Assembly: GCF_014193255.1 (NCBI RefSeq)
Contig: NZ_JACHZB010000002.1
Location: forward strand, 248,001 to 312,000
Source: Rhizobium sp. BK196
Lineage (GTDB): Bacteria; Pseudomonadota; Alphaproteobacteria; Rhizobiales; Rhizobiaceae
Direction of reading: 5' to 3'
Length of the DNA: 64,000 nucleotides
The position numbers were made by a program, and so were the translations under genes. Under the pieces are notes generated by a model. It saw nothing but the letters and a program-made list of their open reading frames with translations, ran no database searches and was not told the DNA's origin. This document shows positions 17,525-27,059 of the stretch, in pieces (within the stretch, counting starts at the first letter, position 1; each line of letters starts with the position of its first letter).

Positions 17525-18091
17525 CTATTTGAAACCGCCAAGACGAGTTTGGATCGCATTCATCTGCTCGATTTCCTGGCGCTGGCCTCGAGAGATTTCG
17601 GAACAGAGCGTGACTAGTTCCGGATCATTTAGAGATGCCTCCCTGCACATGAGGATAGCGCCCGAGTGGTGCGGGACCATCGAGGCGATGAACTGGCGGT
17701 CACCTATAAGAGCCTGGGTGCGCGTGCCAGCAAAGGCGGCCACGAACAGAACCGCAAGGGCGACATGAATTCCGATGTTCAGCCTCTTGTTGCCGTACAT
17801 GCCGGCCATGGTTGCGAGCATGATGATGCCCATCGGAGCCACCATCGTCAGCGCCATGTAGAACATATTGAAATTGTTTCGGAAATCGCTTCGAACGTCG
17901 ATCATCGAGAACATGACGAAATACATGACGATTAGGCTGAGAATCATGTTGAGGGCGAACATGGCGTAGGGATGCTTATTCATCTCTTGGTGTCCCATAT
18001 GGTCGTGATCTTGGATATTTGCCTTCCGTCGGGCACCAGGCAGCATGATGGTGAAATTCGTGGTCGGCAGCGCCAGCCGTCGGGAGAACAT
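17525..18091 (-). CDS. DUF305-family membrane protein
   Basis: Two N-terminal to central TM helices (NMILSLIVMYFVMFSMIDV; MVAPMGIIMLATMAGMYG) plus a third (NIGIHVALAVLFVAAFAGT), followed by a C-terminal DUF305-type segment, FIASMVPHHSGAILMCREASL...LCSEISRGQRQEIEQM, with the paired His and Met/Cys that suggest metal (perhaps copper) binding. Start is uncertain: ATG 18091 has AAGG 4 bases upstream and lies 6 bp after a preceding open frame; ATG 17998 (MGHQEMNK) and ATG 17983 are alternatives that would place the first TM helix close to the N-terminus. Function unknown. Confidence 0.75.
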   Translation of the reverse strand: MFSRRLALPTTNFTIMLPGARRKANIQDHDHMGHQEMNKHPYAMFALNMILSLIVMYFVMFSMIDVRSDFRNNFNMFYMALTMVAPMGIIMLATMAGMYGNKRLNIGIHVALAVLFVAAFAGTRTQALIGDRQFIASMVPHHSGAILMCREASLNDPELVTLCSEISRGQRQEIEQMNAIQTRLGGFK

Positions 18092-18097
18092 CTCGCC

Positions 18098-18388
18098 TTA
18101 ACTTTGCTTGACCTGCTTGGTTCCTGACATCGCGGCTTTCATCGGATGCTGCGGCATTGACGGCCCTTGTCGCACCCGATGAGAGACCAGCTGCTGCACC
18201 ACGCCGACACGGATTGGGGTAAAGTCAGGATCGTCTGGCGCCGTGCCCGAGTCGCCTATGAGCGGGAGTAACAAGTCTGGCGGGATTGTTGAGGATCTGT
18301 CGGCGGCGAGAGCCGCGCTGCTCAGTCGTGGTTGACAGCGCCAGCCCCGAAGCTTTGCCTTGGATTGATGACGAGTGGCGACAGACGG
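18098..18388 (-). other. Open frame without a standard start, possible gene remnant
   Basis: A 96-codon open stretch ending at TAA 18100-18098, six bases ahead of the DUF305 ATG. It has no ATG until residue ~78 (MPQHPMKAAMSGTKQVKQS). A signal-peptide-like end (LSSAALAAD) is followed by polar sequence (PLIGDSGTAPDDPDFTPIRVG). It could be a TTG-initiated small protein or a decayed gene co-oriented with the DUF305 gene. Low support; noted because the stretch is otherwise empty. Confidence 0.25.
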
Positions 18389-18525
18389 TCAGAGCGCCGA
18401 TCAGCTCAAGGGCATGCATCTGCGGCGGGTGACGAGCCCAAAACGTTCGCCACATTAACCATTCCCGGCCTTGACCCTGGCAAACATCTTCAAGTCTCAA
18501 TATTGATGTCCTGAAGAGGAGCGCC
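18389..18525. other. Upstream region of the secreted-protein gene
   Basis: Together with the open frame on its left this completes a ~430-bp stretch lacking a clear gene. Nothing definite beyond the ribosome binding site of the next gene (GAAGAGGAG). Confidence 0.4.
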
Positions 18526-18936
18526 ATGAAAAAAATCGTTTCGATCGTCGTCAGTGTGCTGTTTGCCGGCCACCCTGCGCTTGCCCAGTCGAACGTGACG
18601 GCCACCCATGCAAACCGCCTGGTGGAGCACTACCGTGCCTATATCGGTGAGGCCGATCTCTTCAATTCAAGCGGAACGCGGCTCACGCAGCCTTGGCAGA
18701 TTATCCGGCAGGATCGAGCCAACTTCCACCGGTACGGTATTCGCGACAGTGATGACCAATCGGACTCGTTCTTTGCCGATCCCGCCAATCGGCAATCGCT
18801 CGAAGCCATGCTCCGTAGTGGCTCCATGACCCGGGAAGCTGCAGCAATGATCGTCCACGGCAATGTCTGGGTTGATGTTGATATCTATGGCAACCAAGGG
18901 ACCGGCCGCTGGATTGACGTGACTGTTTCCGACTGA
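18526..18936 (+). CDS. Secreted protein of unknown function
   Basis: 136 residues: signal peptide MKKIVSIVVSVLFAGHPALAQ, then a ~115-residue mature domain that I do not recognise (VEHYRAYIGEADLFNSSGTRL, SDSFFADPANRQSLEAML, VWVDVDIYGNQGTGRWIDVTV). No cysteines in the mature part. GAGGAG precedes the ATG at good spacing, and the coding pattern matches neighbours, so it is probably real. Monocistronic; convergent with the FMN-oxidase-like gene. Confidence 0.65.
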   Translation: MKKIVSIVVSVLFAGHPALAQSNVTATHANRLVEHYRAYIGEADLFNSSGTRLTQPWQIIRQDRANFHRYGIRDSDDQSDSFFADPANRQSLEAMLRSGSMTREAAAMIVHGNVWVDVDIYGNQGTGRWIDVTVSD

Positions 18937-19003
18937 CGCCAAGCGGCTCGGCCGAAACAGATGAGCCATGGCGGCGATTTCCCAGGCATGGGGCTCTTGC
19001 CAA

Positions 19004-19639
19004 TCAGCTACTAGTATCGGCAGAGCTTACGACCTGCGCCCGCAAGGCTGCATTCTCTGCCTCTAGTTCAGCCAGGCGCTGACGAAGCGGCTGGACGGCG
19101 ACGGCAATCTCCGCCTCGGTATAACGCGGCGTGATATGCTGCGGGCAGTTCCAGTCGAAGGCTTCGAGCCGCAGGCGGAAGAGGCGTTCCGGTTTGGCAC
19201 GATAGGACGGCGTAGTAAGCAGCTCCGTCAGTGCCGGATCGGCATCGAGCGCTAGCTTTTCGGCATGCGCATAGATCTTCAGCCGTGCCCGGCGGGGATA
19301 GTCCATCAGGAACAGACAGACCCTGTCATTGGCGGCGAGATTGCCCGTGCTGATGTACTGGCGGTTGCCGCGATAGTCCGCAAAGGCGAGCGTGCGATCG
19401 TCAAGCACTTTCAGGAAACCTTGCGGCCCGCCTCGATGCTGGACATAGGGCCAGCCGGTTTCGGAAACGGAGGCCATGTAGAAGCTGTCGCGCGATGCAA
19501 TGAAGGCGCTCTCGTTTTCCGTGAAGCGGTCGAAGCTGCGCTCGCTCGGCAGGTCGTTCCAGAAGTTCTGAACACCCATTTCCGCCTGTGCGGCGCGCAC
19601 GCTGGGGGTCGAGGCGATGTCGAGAAATCCGTAGGTCAT
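19004..19639 (-). CDS. Pyridoxamine 5'-phosphate oxidase-like FMN-binding protein
   Basis: 211 residues of the split-barrel flavin family. The central part (ESAFIASRDSFYMASVSETGWPYVQHRGGPQGFLKVLDDRTLAFADYRGN..ISTGNL..NDRVCLFLMDY) is characteristic of PNPOx-like proteins. The C-terminal ~30 residues (LRQRLAELEAENAALRAQV) form a short coiled coil. ATG 19639 follows GAGGAG; an upstream in-frame ATG adds 14 unlikely residues. Next to the AhpD-like gene on the same strand (58 bp), suggesting a shared redox or detoxification role. Confidence 0.82.
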   Translation of the reverse strand: MTYGFLDIASTPSVRAAQAEMGVQNFWNDLPSERSFDRFTENESAFIASRDSFYMASVSETGWPYVQHRGGPQGFLKVLDDRTLAFADYRGNRQYISTGNLAANDRVCLFLMDYPRRARLKIYAHAEKLALDADPALTELLTTPSYRAKPERLFRLRLEAFDWNCPQHITPRYTEAEIAVAVQPLRQRLAELEAENAALRAQVVSSADTSS

Positions 19640-19697
19640 GATCCGTCTCCTCAAAGTGTCGGGGAGGGAGCAGGGCGTCAACCCTGCTCCTCATCCA

Positions 19698-20243
19698 TCA
19701 GGCCGCATTGGCGGCCGATACCGCAGGGAAGTCGATATCTGTTCTGGCGACTTCGTTCAGATAATTCGTGAAGGTATTCTCGGCGACGAGCGCGACGATT
19801 TCGACGATCTGCGCATCAGAGAAGCCGGCTGCGCGCACGGTTGCGAGATCGGCATCGGAGACGTGGCCGCGTGCCTCGGCGATCCTGGCCGCAAAGCTGA
19901 CCGCAGCGTTCGCCTTGGCATCAGCGGACGTACCCTTGCGGTTCAGCGCAATCTCCTCAGGGCTGATCTTTGCCAGGTTGAGGCCGAGATAGGTATGGGC
20001 GGACAGGCAGTAGCCGCACCCGTTCACCTCCGCGACGGCAAGCGCGATCCGTTCACGCGTCTTGACGTCGAGCGTCTTCGACAATGCGACTTGAAAACCG
20101 GTAAAAGCGCTCAGCACCGCCGGGCTGTTGGCAACCAGGCGAAACATGTTCGGGACGAACCCAAGCGACTTCTGGATGCCGTCAAGTGTGGGCTTTGTCG
20201 CTTCCGGTGCTTCGTCTTTGGTTGGGATGGAAATGCGGGACAT
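19698..20243 (-). CDS. AhpD-family alkylhydroperoxidase-like protein (peroxidase-related)
   Basis: 181 residues with the carboxymuconolactone decarboxylase/AhpD fold. The redox pair Cys76-Gly-Tyr-Cys79 followed by His83 (EVNGCGYCLSAHTYLG) is the catalytic signature of AhpD-like disulfide reductases. ATG 20243 has AAGGAG upstream; the frame open to 20315 is not needed. Divergent from the LysR gene at 20367, which may control it and the downstream FMN protein gene, a common LysR layout. Confidence 0.85.
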   Translation of the reverse strand: MSRISIPTKDEAPEATKPTLDGIQKSLGFVPNMFRLVANSPAVLSAFTGFQVALSKTLDVKTRERIALAVAEVNGCGYCLSAHTYLGLNLAKISPEEIALNRKGTSADAKANAAVSFAARIAEARGHVSDADLATVRAAGFSDAQIVEIVALVAENTFTNYLNEVARTDIDFPAVSAANAA

Positions 20244-20366
20244 GGACGATCTCCTTTCGAACAGGACAAGTCGCGATTGGCTTGTTGATGGGAATTTGGC
20301 GATTTCCATCCACAAAGAGAATATGCTTTTAGTGGAAGTGATTTTACCAATAAGCGGAAGAATGAT

Positions 20367-21284
20367 TTGGACCGGTTCGAAGCGATGTCAATGCTGCTGG
20401 AAGTGGTGAACAGGGGAAGCCTGTCCGCAGCCAGCCGATCGCTGAAAATTCCGCTGCCGACACTGAGCCGCAAGATCACCGAGCTTGAGGCGCTGCTCGC
20501 AACCAAGCTCCTGACCCGAACCACACGAAAGATCGCTCTTACCGATGCGGGTTCTACCTATGTAGAAGCGGTGAAGCGCATTCTTGAGCAGGTTGAGGAG
20601 GCCGAACGCCAGGCATCCGGCGAGTTCGCGATGCCGAAGGGCGATCTGGTGTTAACGGCCCCGGTCCAATTTGGGCGCCTTCATGTCCTGCCCGTCGTAA
20701 CCGACTTTCTGGCTGCTTTTCCGGCAATCAACGTGCGGCTGATGCTGGCGGACCGGAATATCGACCTCGTCGAGGAGCATGTCGACATGGCGGTACGGAT
20801 CGGCAATCTGCCCGACAGCGCCATGGTCGCCACGCGCGTCGGTTCGGTTCGCAGGGTGGTCTGCGGCAGCCCCGCTCTGTTTGCAGGTCGCGGAGTTCCG
20901 AAGGAGCCGGCCGATCTCCGGGATCTGCCCTGCATCAGCGTTGAAGTGCTGAGCCCGTTCGCAGGCTGGCAGTTTCGGAAGTCTGGCGCCAGCAAACCAG
21001 TCGAGGTGGCAATTACACCGCGGCTTTCCATCACCACGACGGAAGCGGCTGTCGAGGCCGCCATCCGCGGCGCCGGCGTCACCAGGCTGCTTTACTATCA
21101 GGTCGCAGAGGCGGTCGCGGCCGGCGTGCTCAAAATCGTGCTCGAGGACTTCGAACCGGAGCCCGCTCCCATCCACCTGGTCCATCTCGCCCGTGGGCAG
21201 ATGCCGCTCAAGATGCGCCACTTTCTGGATTTCGCAGCCCCCCGGCTGCGGGCGAGCGTCGCCGCTCTGCAATCCTTGTCGTAA
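20367..21284 (+). CDS. LysR-family transcriptional regulator
   Basis: 305 residues: N-terminal winged HTH (AMSMLLEVVNRGSLSAASRSLKIPLPTLSRKITELEALL) and a LysR substrate-binding domain (GDLVLTAPVQFGRLHVLPVVTDFL...). Starts with TTG at 20367, with GGAAG 6 bases ahead; ATG 20385 is an alternative but would cut into the HTH. It is divergent from the AhpD-like gene with 123 bp between, the expected control region. Confidence 0.88.
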   Translation: MDRFEAMSMLLEVVNRGSLSAASRSLKIPLPTLSRKITELEALLATKLLTRTTRKIALTDAGSTYVEAVKRILEQVEEAERQASGEFAMPKGDLVLTAPVQFGRLHVLPVVTDFLAAFPAINVRLMLADRNIDLVEEHVDMAVRIGNLPDSAMVATRVGSVRRVVCGSPALFAGRGVPKEPADLRDLPCISVEVLSPFAGWQFRKSGASKPVEVAITPRLSITTTEAAVEAAIRGAGVTRLLYYQVAEAVAAGVLKIVLEDFEPEPAPIHLVHLARGQMPLKMRHFLDFAAPRLRASVAALQSLS

Positions 21285-21399
21285 CGCGGAACGAGCGTTC
21301 CGAAAACTATCACTTTGTATCGTTTTGCCCTGGGGTGACCGCCTCGCGGGGAACCCTGCCAAGTCCTCGGCGTTCATCGTGGTGACAGAGGAGCATTCC

Positions 21400-21570
21400 A
21401 TGGCAAAGACTCCACGCATCGCAATTCGCGGCATGATTTTTTACGTGCTCGCGCTCCTGGTGCTCGGTATTATCATAGGCGCAGTCTACACGCGCTTCGG
21501 GAGCCCTTCGAATCCAGCGGAACGATCAGCATCGGAAACCCTCCCGCAGACCGACAGGCCGCGGCCGTAG
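21400..21570 (+). CDS. Small single-TM protein
   Basis: 56 residues: a basic N-terminus (MAKTPRIAIRG), one TM helix (MIFYVLALLVLGIIIGAVY) and a short polar tail with many Pro and Arg. ATG 21400 follows GAGGAG by 6 bases. A longer in-frame start upstream overlaps the LysR gene and is unlikely. Function unknown. Confidence 0.55.
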   Translation: MAKTPRIAIRGMIFYVLALLVLGIIIGAVYTRFGSPSNPAERSASETLPQTDRPRP

Positions 21571-21705
21571 ATCCCATGATTCCTACCGGTGGGCCGGTGA
21601 AACAGAAGCGAATTTATCTTTGGCTTGAGGAACTGTGGTTTGCTGATCTCTGGCGTGACGGGCCGGTGCGGTTGCCGCTTGAGCCAATCCGTCTTAAACC
21701 GGCAA

Positions 21706-23478
21706 TCAGCTGACTGGCCAGACATAGAGCAACACCGGCACGCTGACGAGGATGATCAGAAACGACAATGGCAGGCCAAGGCGCGGGTAGTCGGAGAACT
21801 TGTATCCCCCCGGCCCGAAGACCAGTGTGTTACATTGGTGGCCGACCGGCGTCAGGAAATCGCAGCCGGCGCCGATCGCGACCGCCATCAGGAAGGCTTC
21901 CGGCTTGAAGCCGAGATCGGTTGCGAAACCGGCGGCAATGGGAGCCATGACGAGGACCGTGGCCGCGTTGTTGAGGAAGGGTGTCACCGCCATCGCGACG
22001 ATCAGGATCAATCCGAGCGCACTCCAAGCCGGCAAGCCCTTTGCAACCTCGCCCAGTCCATGGGCGATGAGATCGCTGCCGCCTGACGTGCGCAATGAAT
22101 CCGAAACGGGAATCAGGGCCGCCAGCATGATGAGGATTGGCCCGTCTACCGATTTGTAGATATCGGCAAGCGGGATCGCCCGGAAGACGACCATGGCGAG
22201 TGCCGCAGCAAAGAAGGCCACAGGCACCGGCGCAAAGCCGATTGCCGTCGTCACCATGGCAAGCGCCAGGATGACCAGCGGAATGAAGGCCCGCCTGCGC
22301 GTGCCGAGCAGAATCTCGCGTTGGGCAAGCGGTAGCAGGGCCAGGTCCTGAATAACGACAGGCAGATTTTCCCGGCTGCCCTGCAGCACCAGCACGTCGC
22401 CGGCAGCAAGCGTCAGATTGGCAAGGCGCTCCTGCAGCCGTTGACCATGCCGGCTGACCGCCAGCAGATTGACACCGCGCGTATAGGCGAGCGCAATTTC
22501 TTTGGCAGAGCGACCTTTCAATGGCGATTCCTGGCTGATGATCGTTTCGATGGAAATGAGCTCCGTCTGCGTTTGCCCATTCTCCCTTATCGGTTTGCCG
22601 GAGAGCTGCAGCTTACCCGCCGAAACGATGCGGTCGATCGCGGCAGACGGACCTTCAAGCAGGACGATATCGCTTTCCCGCAAGGTCAGATCGGGGAAGG
22701 GGGACATGCGCGTTGCAGCGCGCAAGACGGACGTGGCAATCGCCTCGCCGTCACCGGGCCTGACGAGGTCGCTGACCGGTTTTCCCACGATCGGCGATTC
22801 GGCCGTCACCATTGCTTCGGACGTATAATTCGTGATCTCGACCGCTTCCTCGATCGAGCGGCCCTGTTTCGTGCGGCTTGGCACCAGCCAATGAAAGAAG
22901 ATGAGGAAGATCACGCCGGCAATCGTCAGCACTCCTCCAACCGGGGTGAAATCAAACATGGTGAAGGAGCTGCCTGTCATCTCTTCTCTCAGCCGCGAGA
23001 CGACGATATTGGGCGACGTTCCGATCTGCGTCATCAGGCCACCGAGCAGGGCGGCGAACGACATAGGCATCAGATATTTGGACGGTGAGGCGCCAGACTT
23101 CCTGGCGAACTGAAAGGCGACCGGCATCATGATCGCCAAGGCGCCGATATTCTTAATGAAGGCGGAAAGCAGCGCCACGACGATCATCAGAGTGGCGAGC
23201 TGGCTATGTAGTGTATTGAGGTTCGGAAAGAAGCGCTTGATCGCCATATCCACGACGCCCGATCGTGCCACGCCGGCCGAAACGATCAACGCACTGCCGA
23301 CGATGATGACGATATCATCGGAAAAACCGGAAAAGGCCTTGTCCTTCGGCACGATACCGACAGCAACGGACAGAACGAGAGCGCAGCATGCGACGACGTC
23401 ATATCTGAACCGATCCCAGATGAAGACACCCATCATGACAGCAATGACGGAGAAGGCGAGGATCTGCTGTGTTGTCAT
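21706..23478 (-). CDS. SLC13/DASS-family anion transporter with TrkA-C domains
   Basis: 590-residue membrane carrier of the divalent anion:Na+ symporter type (SAC1-like). N-terminal TM block with GFSDDIVIIVGSALIVSAGVARSGVV and the GTSPN signature (LLGGLMTQIGTSPNIVV), a cytoplasmic insert of two TrkA-C-like domains (residues ~210-380, e.g. ITNYTSEAMVTAESPIVGKPVSDL and LISIETIISQESPLKGRSAKEI), then a second TM block with the matching motif TPVGHQCNTLVFGPGGY. Sulfate or a dicarboxylate is a typical substrate; which one is not clear. Monocistronic. Confidence 0.85.
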   Translation of the reverse strand: MTTQQILAFSVIAVMMGVFIWDRFRYDVVACCALVLSVAVGIVPKDKAFSGFSDDIVIIVGSALIVSAGVARSGVVDMAIKRFFPNLNTLHSQLATLMIVVALLSAFIKNIGALAIMMPVAFQFARKSGASPSKYLMPMSFAALLGGLMTQIGTSPNIVVSRLREEMTGSSFTMFDFTPVGGVLTIAGVIFLIFFHWLVPSRTKQGRSIEEAVEITNYTSEAMVTAESPIVGKPVSDLVRPGDGEAIATSVLRAATRMSPFPDLTLRESDIVLLEGPSAAIDRIVSAGKLQLSGKPIRENGQTQTELISIETIISQESPLKGRSAKEIALAYTRGVNLLAVSRHGQRLQERLANLTLAAGDVLVLQGSRENLPVVIQDLALLPLAQREILLGTRRRAFIPLVILALAMVTTAIGFAPVPVAFFAAALAMVVFRAIPLADIYKSVDGPILIMLAALIPVSDSLRTSGGSDLIAHGLGEVAKGLPAWSALGLILIVAMAVTPFLNNAATVLVMAPIAAGFATDLGFKPEAFLMAVAIGAGCDFLTPVGHQCNTLVFGPGGYKFSDYPRLGLPLSFLIILVSVPVLLYVWPVS

Positions 23479-23736
23479 CCGGATCCGTGAGTCTGCGAAT
23501 TGTTGATGAATTTCGAGACGAGGCAGACGGATTGAAAACGTCTTTCGGCGCAGAAGGGTTCCAGGCTTACCGGGTTCGGAGCGGATGGTTCAAAACAGGA
23601 TAGTGCCCGGCAATCGCGGCCCCGTCCGGGTCAATCGAGGTGGAACACCTCCAGCACCTGCCCGTCGCGCCCTCCTGACGCCGACTTATCTCATCAAGGT
23701 CTAAGGCGAGCACTGAGGGCGCACCCAAGGAGAGGT

Positions 23737-25032
23737 TTAGGTGCCGGGGACGATCGGGGCATAGGCGGCGCCGTCAACCGTTGCCGGACGTCCGGCGAGA
23801 AGCAATTCGCTGATGCGCGGAGCCGAACGCGCGATGACCTTGCCGCGGCGGATAACGGTCAGCCGGTTTGCTTTCAGCCTGAGCGCCTCCACCGGATCTC
23901 GCGCCTGCAGGATGACAAGATCGGCATTCCTGCCCTTTTCCAGGCCGTAGCCTTCAAGTCCCATGGTTTTGGCGGAGTTGATGGTCAGCGCGTCGAAGAT
24001 CTTCTTTTTGTCGTCGATGCCGGCCATCTGCGCCACGTGGATCGCCATATGGCCGACCTCCAGCATATCGCCGGAGCCCATGGAATACCAAGGGTCCATC
24101 ACGCAATCGTGGCCGAAGGAGACGTTGAGGCCGGCGTCCATCAGTTCGCGCACCCGGGTCATGCCGCGCCGCTTCGGGTAGGTGTCGTGGCGTCCCTGCA
24201 GCATGATGTTGATCAGCGGATTGGGAATGACGTTGATTTGCGCCTCCGCCATCAGCGGAATGAGCTTGGAGACGTAATAGTTATCCATCGAATGCATGGA
24301 TGTGAGGTGTGAGCCGGCAACGCAGCCCTGCAGGCCGAAACGCACCGTCTCGGCGGCAAGCGTCTCGATATGGCGTGACAGCGGATCGTCGGTCTCGTCG
24401 CAATGCATGTCGACCGGCAGGCCACGGTCGGCGGCGATGCGGCAGAGGGCTGCGACCGAGGCTGCGCCATCGGCCATGGTGCGCTCGAAATGCGGAATGC
24501 CACCAACGATATCGAGACCCATGTCGAGCGCACGGTTCAGGGCGTCAACGCCGCCGGGCGAACGATAGTAGCCATCCTGCGGGAAGGCGACGAGCTGCAG
24601 GTCGATATAGGGAGCGACCTTCTCGCGTACCTCGATCAGCGCCTCGGCGGTGACCAGCCTGGGATCGCTGGTATCGACATGGCTGCGGATGGCGAGAAGC
24701 CCCTGCGAGACGGCGAGATCGCAGTAGCGCAACGCCCGCTCCACCAGGGCTTCGCGGGTGAGGATCGGCCGCAGTTCCCCCCAGAGTGCAATGCCTTCGA
24801 GAAGCGTGCCGGAGCGGTTTATGCGCGGCAGGCCGAGCGAGAGCGTTGCGTCCATGTGGAAATGCGGATCGACGAAGGGCGGACTGACGAGTCGGCCGGT
24901 CGCATCGATTTCCTCGCCGGCATTGGCCTCGATCCTGCCCGCCACCTCGACGATTTTGCCCTTCTCTATGGCGATGTCGATGCCGATGCGGCCATCGGGA
25001 AGATTTGCGTTTCTGATGATCAGGTCAAACAT
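23737..25032 (-). CDS. codA: Cytosine deaminase (CodA-like amidohydrolase)
   Basis: Converts cytosine to uracil and ammonia. 431 residues aligning along its length with E. coli CodA by memory: metal ligands His57/His59 (VDPHFHMD), His210 (VDMHCDETDD, with catalytic Glu213), His242 (AGSHLTSMHS) and Asp309 (SFGHDCVMDPW). Segments such as NPLINIMLQGRHDTYPKRRGMTRV and the final composite-domain strands complete the family pattern. It is the last gene of a BMP-type importer operon, 36 bp after the permease gene. Related N-heterocycle deaminases share this fold, so the exact base is not proven. Confidence 0.85.
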   Translation of the reverse strand: MFDLIIRNANLPDGRIGIDIAIEKGKIVEVAGRIEANAGEEIDATGRLVSPPFVDPHFHMDATLSLGLPRINRSGTLLEGIALWGELRPILTREALVERALRYCDLAVSQGLLAIRSHVDTSDPRLVTAEALIEVREKVAPYIDLQLVAFPQDGYYRSPGGVDALNRALDMGLDIVGGIPHFERTMADGAASVAALCRIAADRGLPVDMHCDETDDPLSRHIETLAAETVRFGLQGCVAGSHLTSMHSMDNYYVSKLIPLMAEAQINVIPNPLINIMLQGRHDTYPKRRGMTRVRELMDAGLNVSFGHDCVMDPWYSMGSGDMLEVGHMAIHVAQMAGIDDKKKIFDALTINSAKTMGLEGYGLEKGRNADLVILQARDPVEALRLKANRLTVIRRGKVIARSAPRISELLLAGRPATVDGAAYAPIVPGT

Positions 25033-25068
25033 GGCGGCACCGGTCTGTTGTGGTTCTGAAGGATGGGA

Positions 25069-26013
25069 TCACCGCTCGCCGCGGCGATAGGGCTGCATCA
25101 ACGCCTGCGGCACGCGGGCGCGTCGCGCCATCACGGCAAGAGCTGCGATCGATAGGAGATAGGGCGTCATCAGGAAAAGCTGATAGGGCACGACCCCGCC
25201 GAACACCGTCTGCAGCCGCAGCTGGAAGGCGTCGAAGAAGGCAAAGAGCAGGGCGCCGAAGAGCGCCCGACCGGGCCGCCACGAGGCGAAGACGACGAGC
25301 GCGATGGAAATCCAGCCGCGCCCCTGGACCATGGTCGGGAAGAAGCTGTTGAAGGCCGAGAGCGTCAGGAAAGCGCCGCCGACGGCCATCAAGGCGCTTC
25401 CGGCAATGATCGCACCATAACGGATCCGGATCGGGTCTATGCCCTGCGCCTCGGCGGCATGCGGGTTTTCGCCGGTCATGCGGATCGTCAGGCCAAGTGG
25501 CGTTCGGAAGATCAGATAGCCCATCGCGAGTGCCAGGAAGATCGCCAGATAGGTCGGCGCCGTCTGTGCAAAGAGGGCCGAGCCAAGGAAGGGCAGATCG
25601 GAGAGAATGGGAATATCGAGCGGCTGGAAAGGCACGATCGTCGGCGGTGTACCGGCAAGCGGCACGACCAGGCGAAAGATGAAGTAGCTGAGGCTGGAGG
25701 CAAAGAGCGTGATGCCGAGGCCGGTGACGTGCTGCGACAGGCCGAGCGTGACGGTCAGAAGCGCATGCAGCAGGCCAAAGATCACGCCGGCAAAGGCTGC
25801 GACCAGAAGGCCGGTCCAGAGATCGGCGCCATGAAAGACCGCGAGCCAGCCGATCATCGCCCCGAAGGTCATGATGCCTTCGATGCCGAGATTGAGCACG
25901 CCCGCCCGCTCGCAGAGCAGCGCGCCGAGCGTGCCGAAGATCAGCGGTGTCGCGATACGCAGCACGGCGGCCCAGAGGCCCGCGGATGAGACAATGTCGA
26001 TCAGAGCCATCAT
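25069..26013 (-). CDS. Nucleoside/nucleobase-type ABC transporter permease
   Basis: 314-residue permease of the BMP-associated (simple-sugar permease-like) class. TM-rich with conserved segments APLIFGTLGALLCERAGVLNLGIEG-like (here TPLIFGTLGALLCERAGVLN) and AAEAQGIDPIRIRYGAIIAGSALMAVGG. It overlaps the upstream permease stop by 4 bp and precedes codA. Confidence 0.88.
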   Translation of the reverse strand: MMALIDIVSSAGLWAAVLRIATPLIFGTLGALLCERAGVLNLGIEGIMTFGAMIGWLAVFHGADLWTGLLVAAFAGVIFGLLHALLTVTLGLSQHVTGLGITLFASSLSYFIFRLVVPLAGTPPTIVPFQPLDIPILSDLPFLGSALFAQTAPTYLAIFLALAMGYLIFRTPLGLTIRMTGENPHAAEAQGIDPIRIRYGAIIAGSALMAVGGAFLTLSAFNSFFPTMVQGRGWISIALVVFASWRPGRALFGALLFAFFDAFQLRLQTVFGGVVPYQLFLMTPYLLSIAALAVMARRARVPQALMQPYRRGER

Positions 26014-27059
26014 CTGCGGATCCTGTATTGGGTGAAGAATAGGGCAATGAGCATGGTGAGCAGCGAGACGGCGACGGTCACGTCGGCAATATAGGTCGGT
26101 ATGCCGAGCGCCCGGCTCATGCCGTCGGCGCCGACGAACATCGTGGCGGTGAAGAGCGCGGCGAAGATCACGCCGATCGGATGCAGGTTGGCGAGCATGG
26201 CGACGATGATGCCGGAATAGCCGAAGCCAGGCGACAGATCGGTCGTCACATACCCCTTCACGCCCATCACCTCGATCGCACCGGCGAGACCCGCCAGACC
26301 GCCGGAAAGGCAGGCGACCTTGACCAGCGTCATGCCGAGCGGCACGCCGGCAAAGACCGCACCGGCTGGGTTGAGACCGGCTGCGCGCGAGCGCAGACCA
26401 AAGACGGTGCGCGACTGGAGGAGATGCACGGCAAGCGCGATGACGATGGCGATGATGAAGCCGACATGCAGCCGCGAGCGCGCCACCAGTTTCGGCAGCA
26501 GGGCGTGATCGCTAACCGGCATGGATTGGGGCCAGCCGAAGGCGAGCGGATCCTTCAGCACACCATCGATCAGCATGGAAACGAAGAGCAGGGCGACGAA
26601 ATTCAAAAGCAGGCTGGTCACCACTTCATCAACCGAGAAACGAAGCCGCAGCCAGAGCGGCACGAGGATCAGCACCATGCCGGCGACGGCGCCCGCAATC
26701 AGCAAGGCGGGGATGAGCAACGCTGTGGGCAGGTCTGCCAGGAGCTTGGAGCCAAGTGCGGCAACCGTGATGGCGCCGAGATAAAACTGGCCTTCGGCGC
26801 CGATATTCCAGAGCCGGGCGCGAAAGGCGACAGCAGCGGCAAGGCCGGTCAGCATCAGCGGTGTCGCCCGTGTCAGAGTCTCAGTCGCCGAAAGCCGCGT
26901 GCCGAAGGCGCCGGTGAGAATGCGCCAATAGGCTTCGAAGACAGGGGCGCCGGCAAGCGCAATCAGGATGCCGGCAATGGCGAGTGCGGCGATGACGGCG
27001 GCGATGGGTGCCGCTATGACTAGATAGAGCGGGCGATGATCGCGGCGTTCAAGACGCAT
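26010..27059 (-). CDS. Nucleoside/nucleobase-type ABC transporter permease
   Basis: 349 residues, about eight to nine TM helices, with the typical RLWNIGAEGQFYLGAITVAALG segment and GLRSRAAGLNPAGAVFAGVPLG. Partner of the permease at 25069. Its ATG lies 11 bp inside the ATPase gene's end, so the two are translationally coupled. Confidence 0.88.
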   Translation of the reverse strand: MRLERRDHRPLYLVIAAPIAAVIAALAIAGILIALAGAPVFEAYWRILTGAFGTRLSATETLTRATPLMLTGLAAAVAFRARLWNIGAEGQFYLGAITVAALGSKLLADLPTALLIPALLIAGAVAGMVLILVPLWLRLRFSVDEVVTSLLLNFVALLFVSMLIDGVLKDPLAFGWPQSMPVSDHALLPKLVARSRLHVGFIIAIVIALAVHLLQSRTVFGLRSRAAGLNPAGAVFAGVPLGMTLVKVACLSGGLAGLAGAIEVMGVKGYVTTDLSPGFGYSGIIVAMLANLHPIGVIFAALFTATMFVGADGMSRALGIPTYIADVTVAVSLLTMLIALFFTQYRIRR

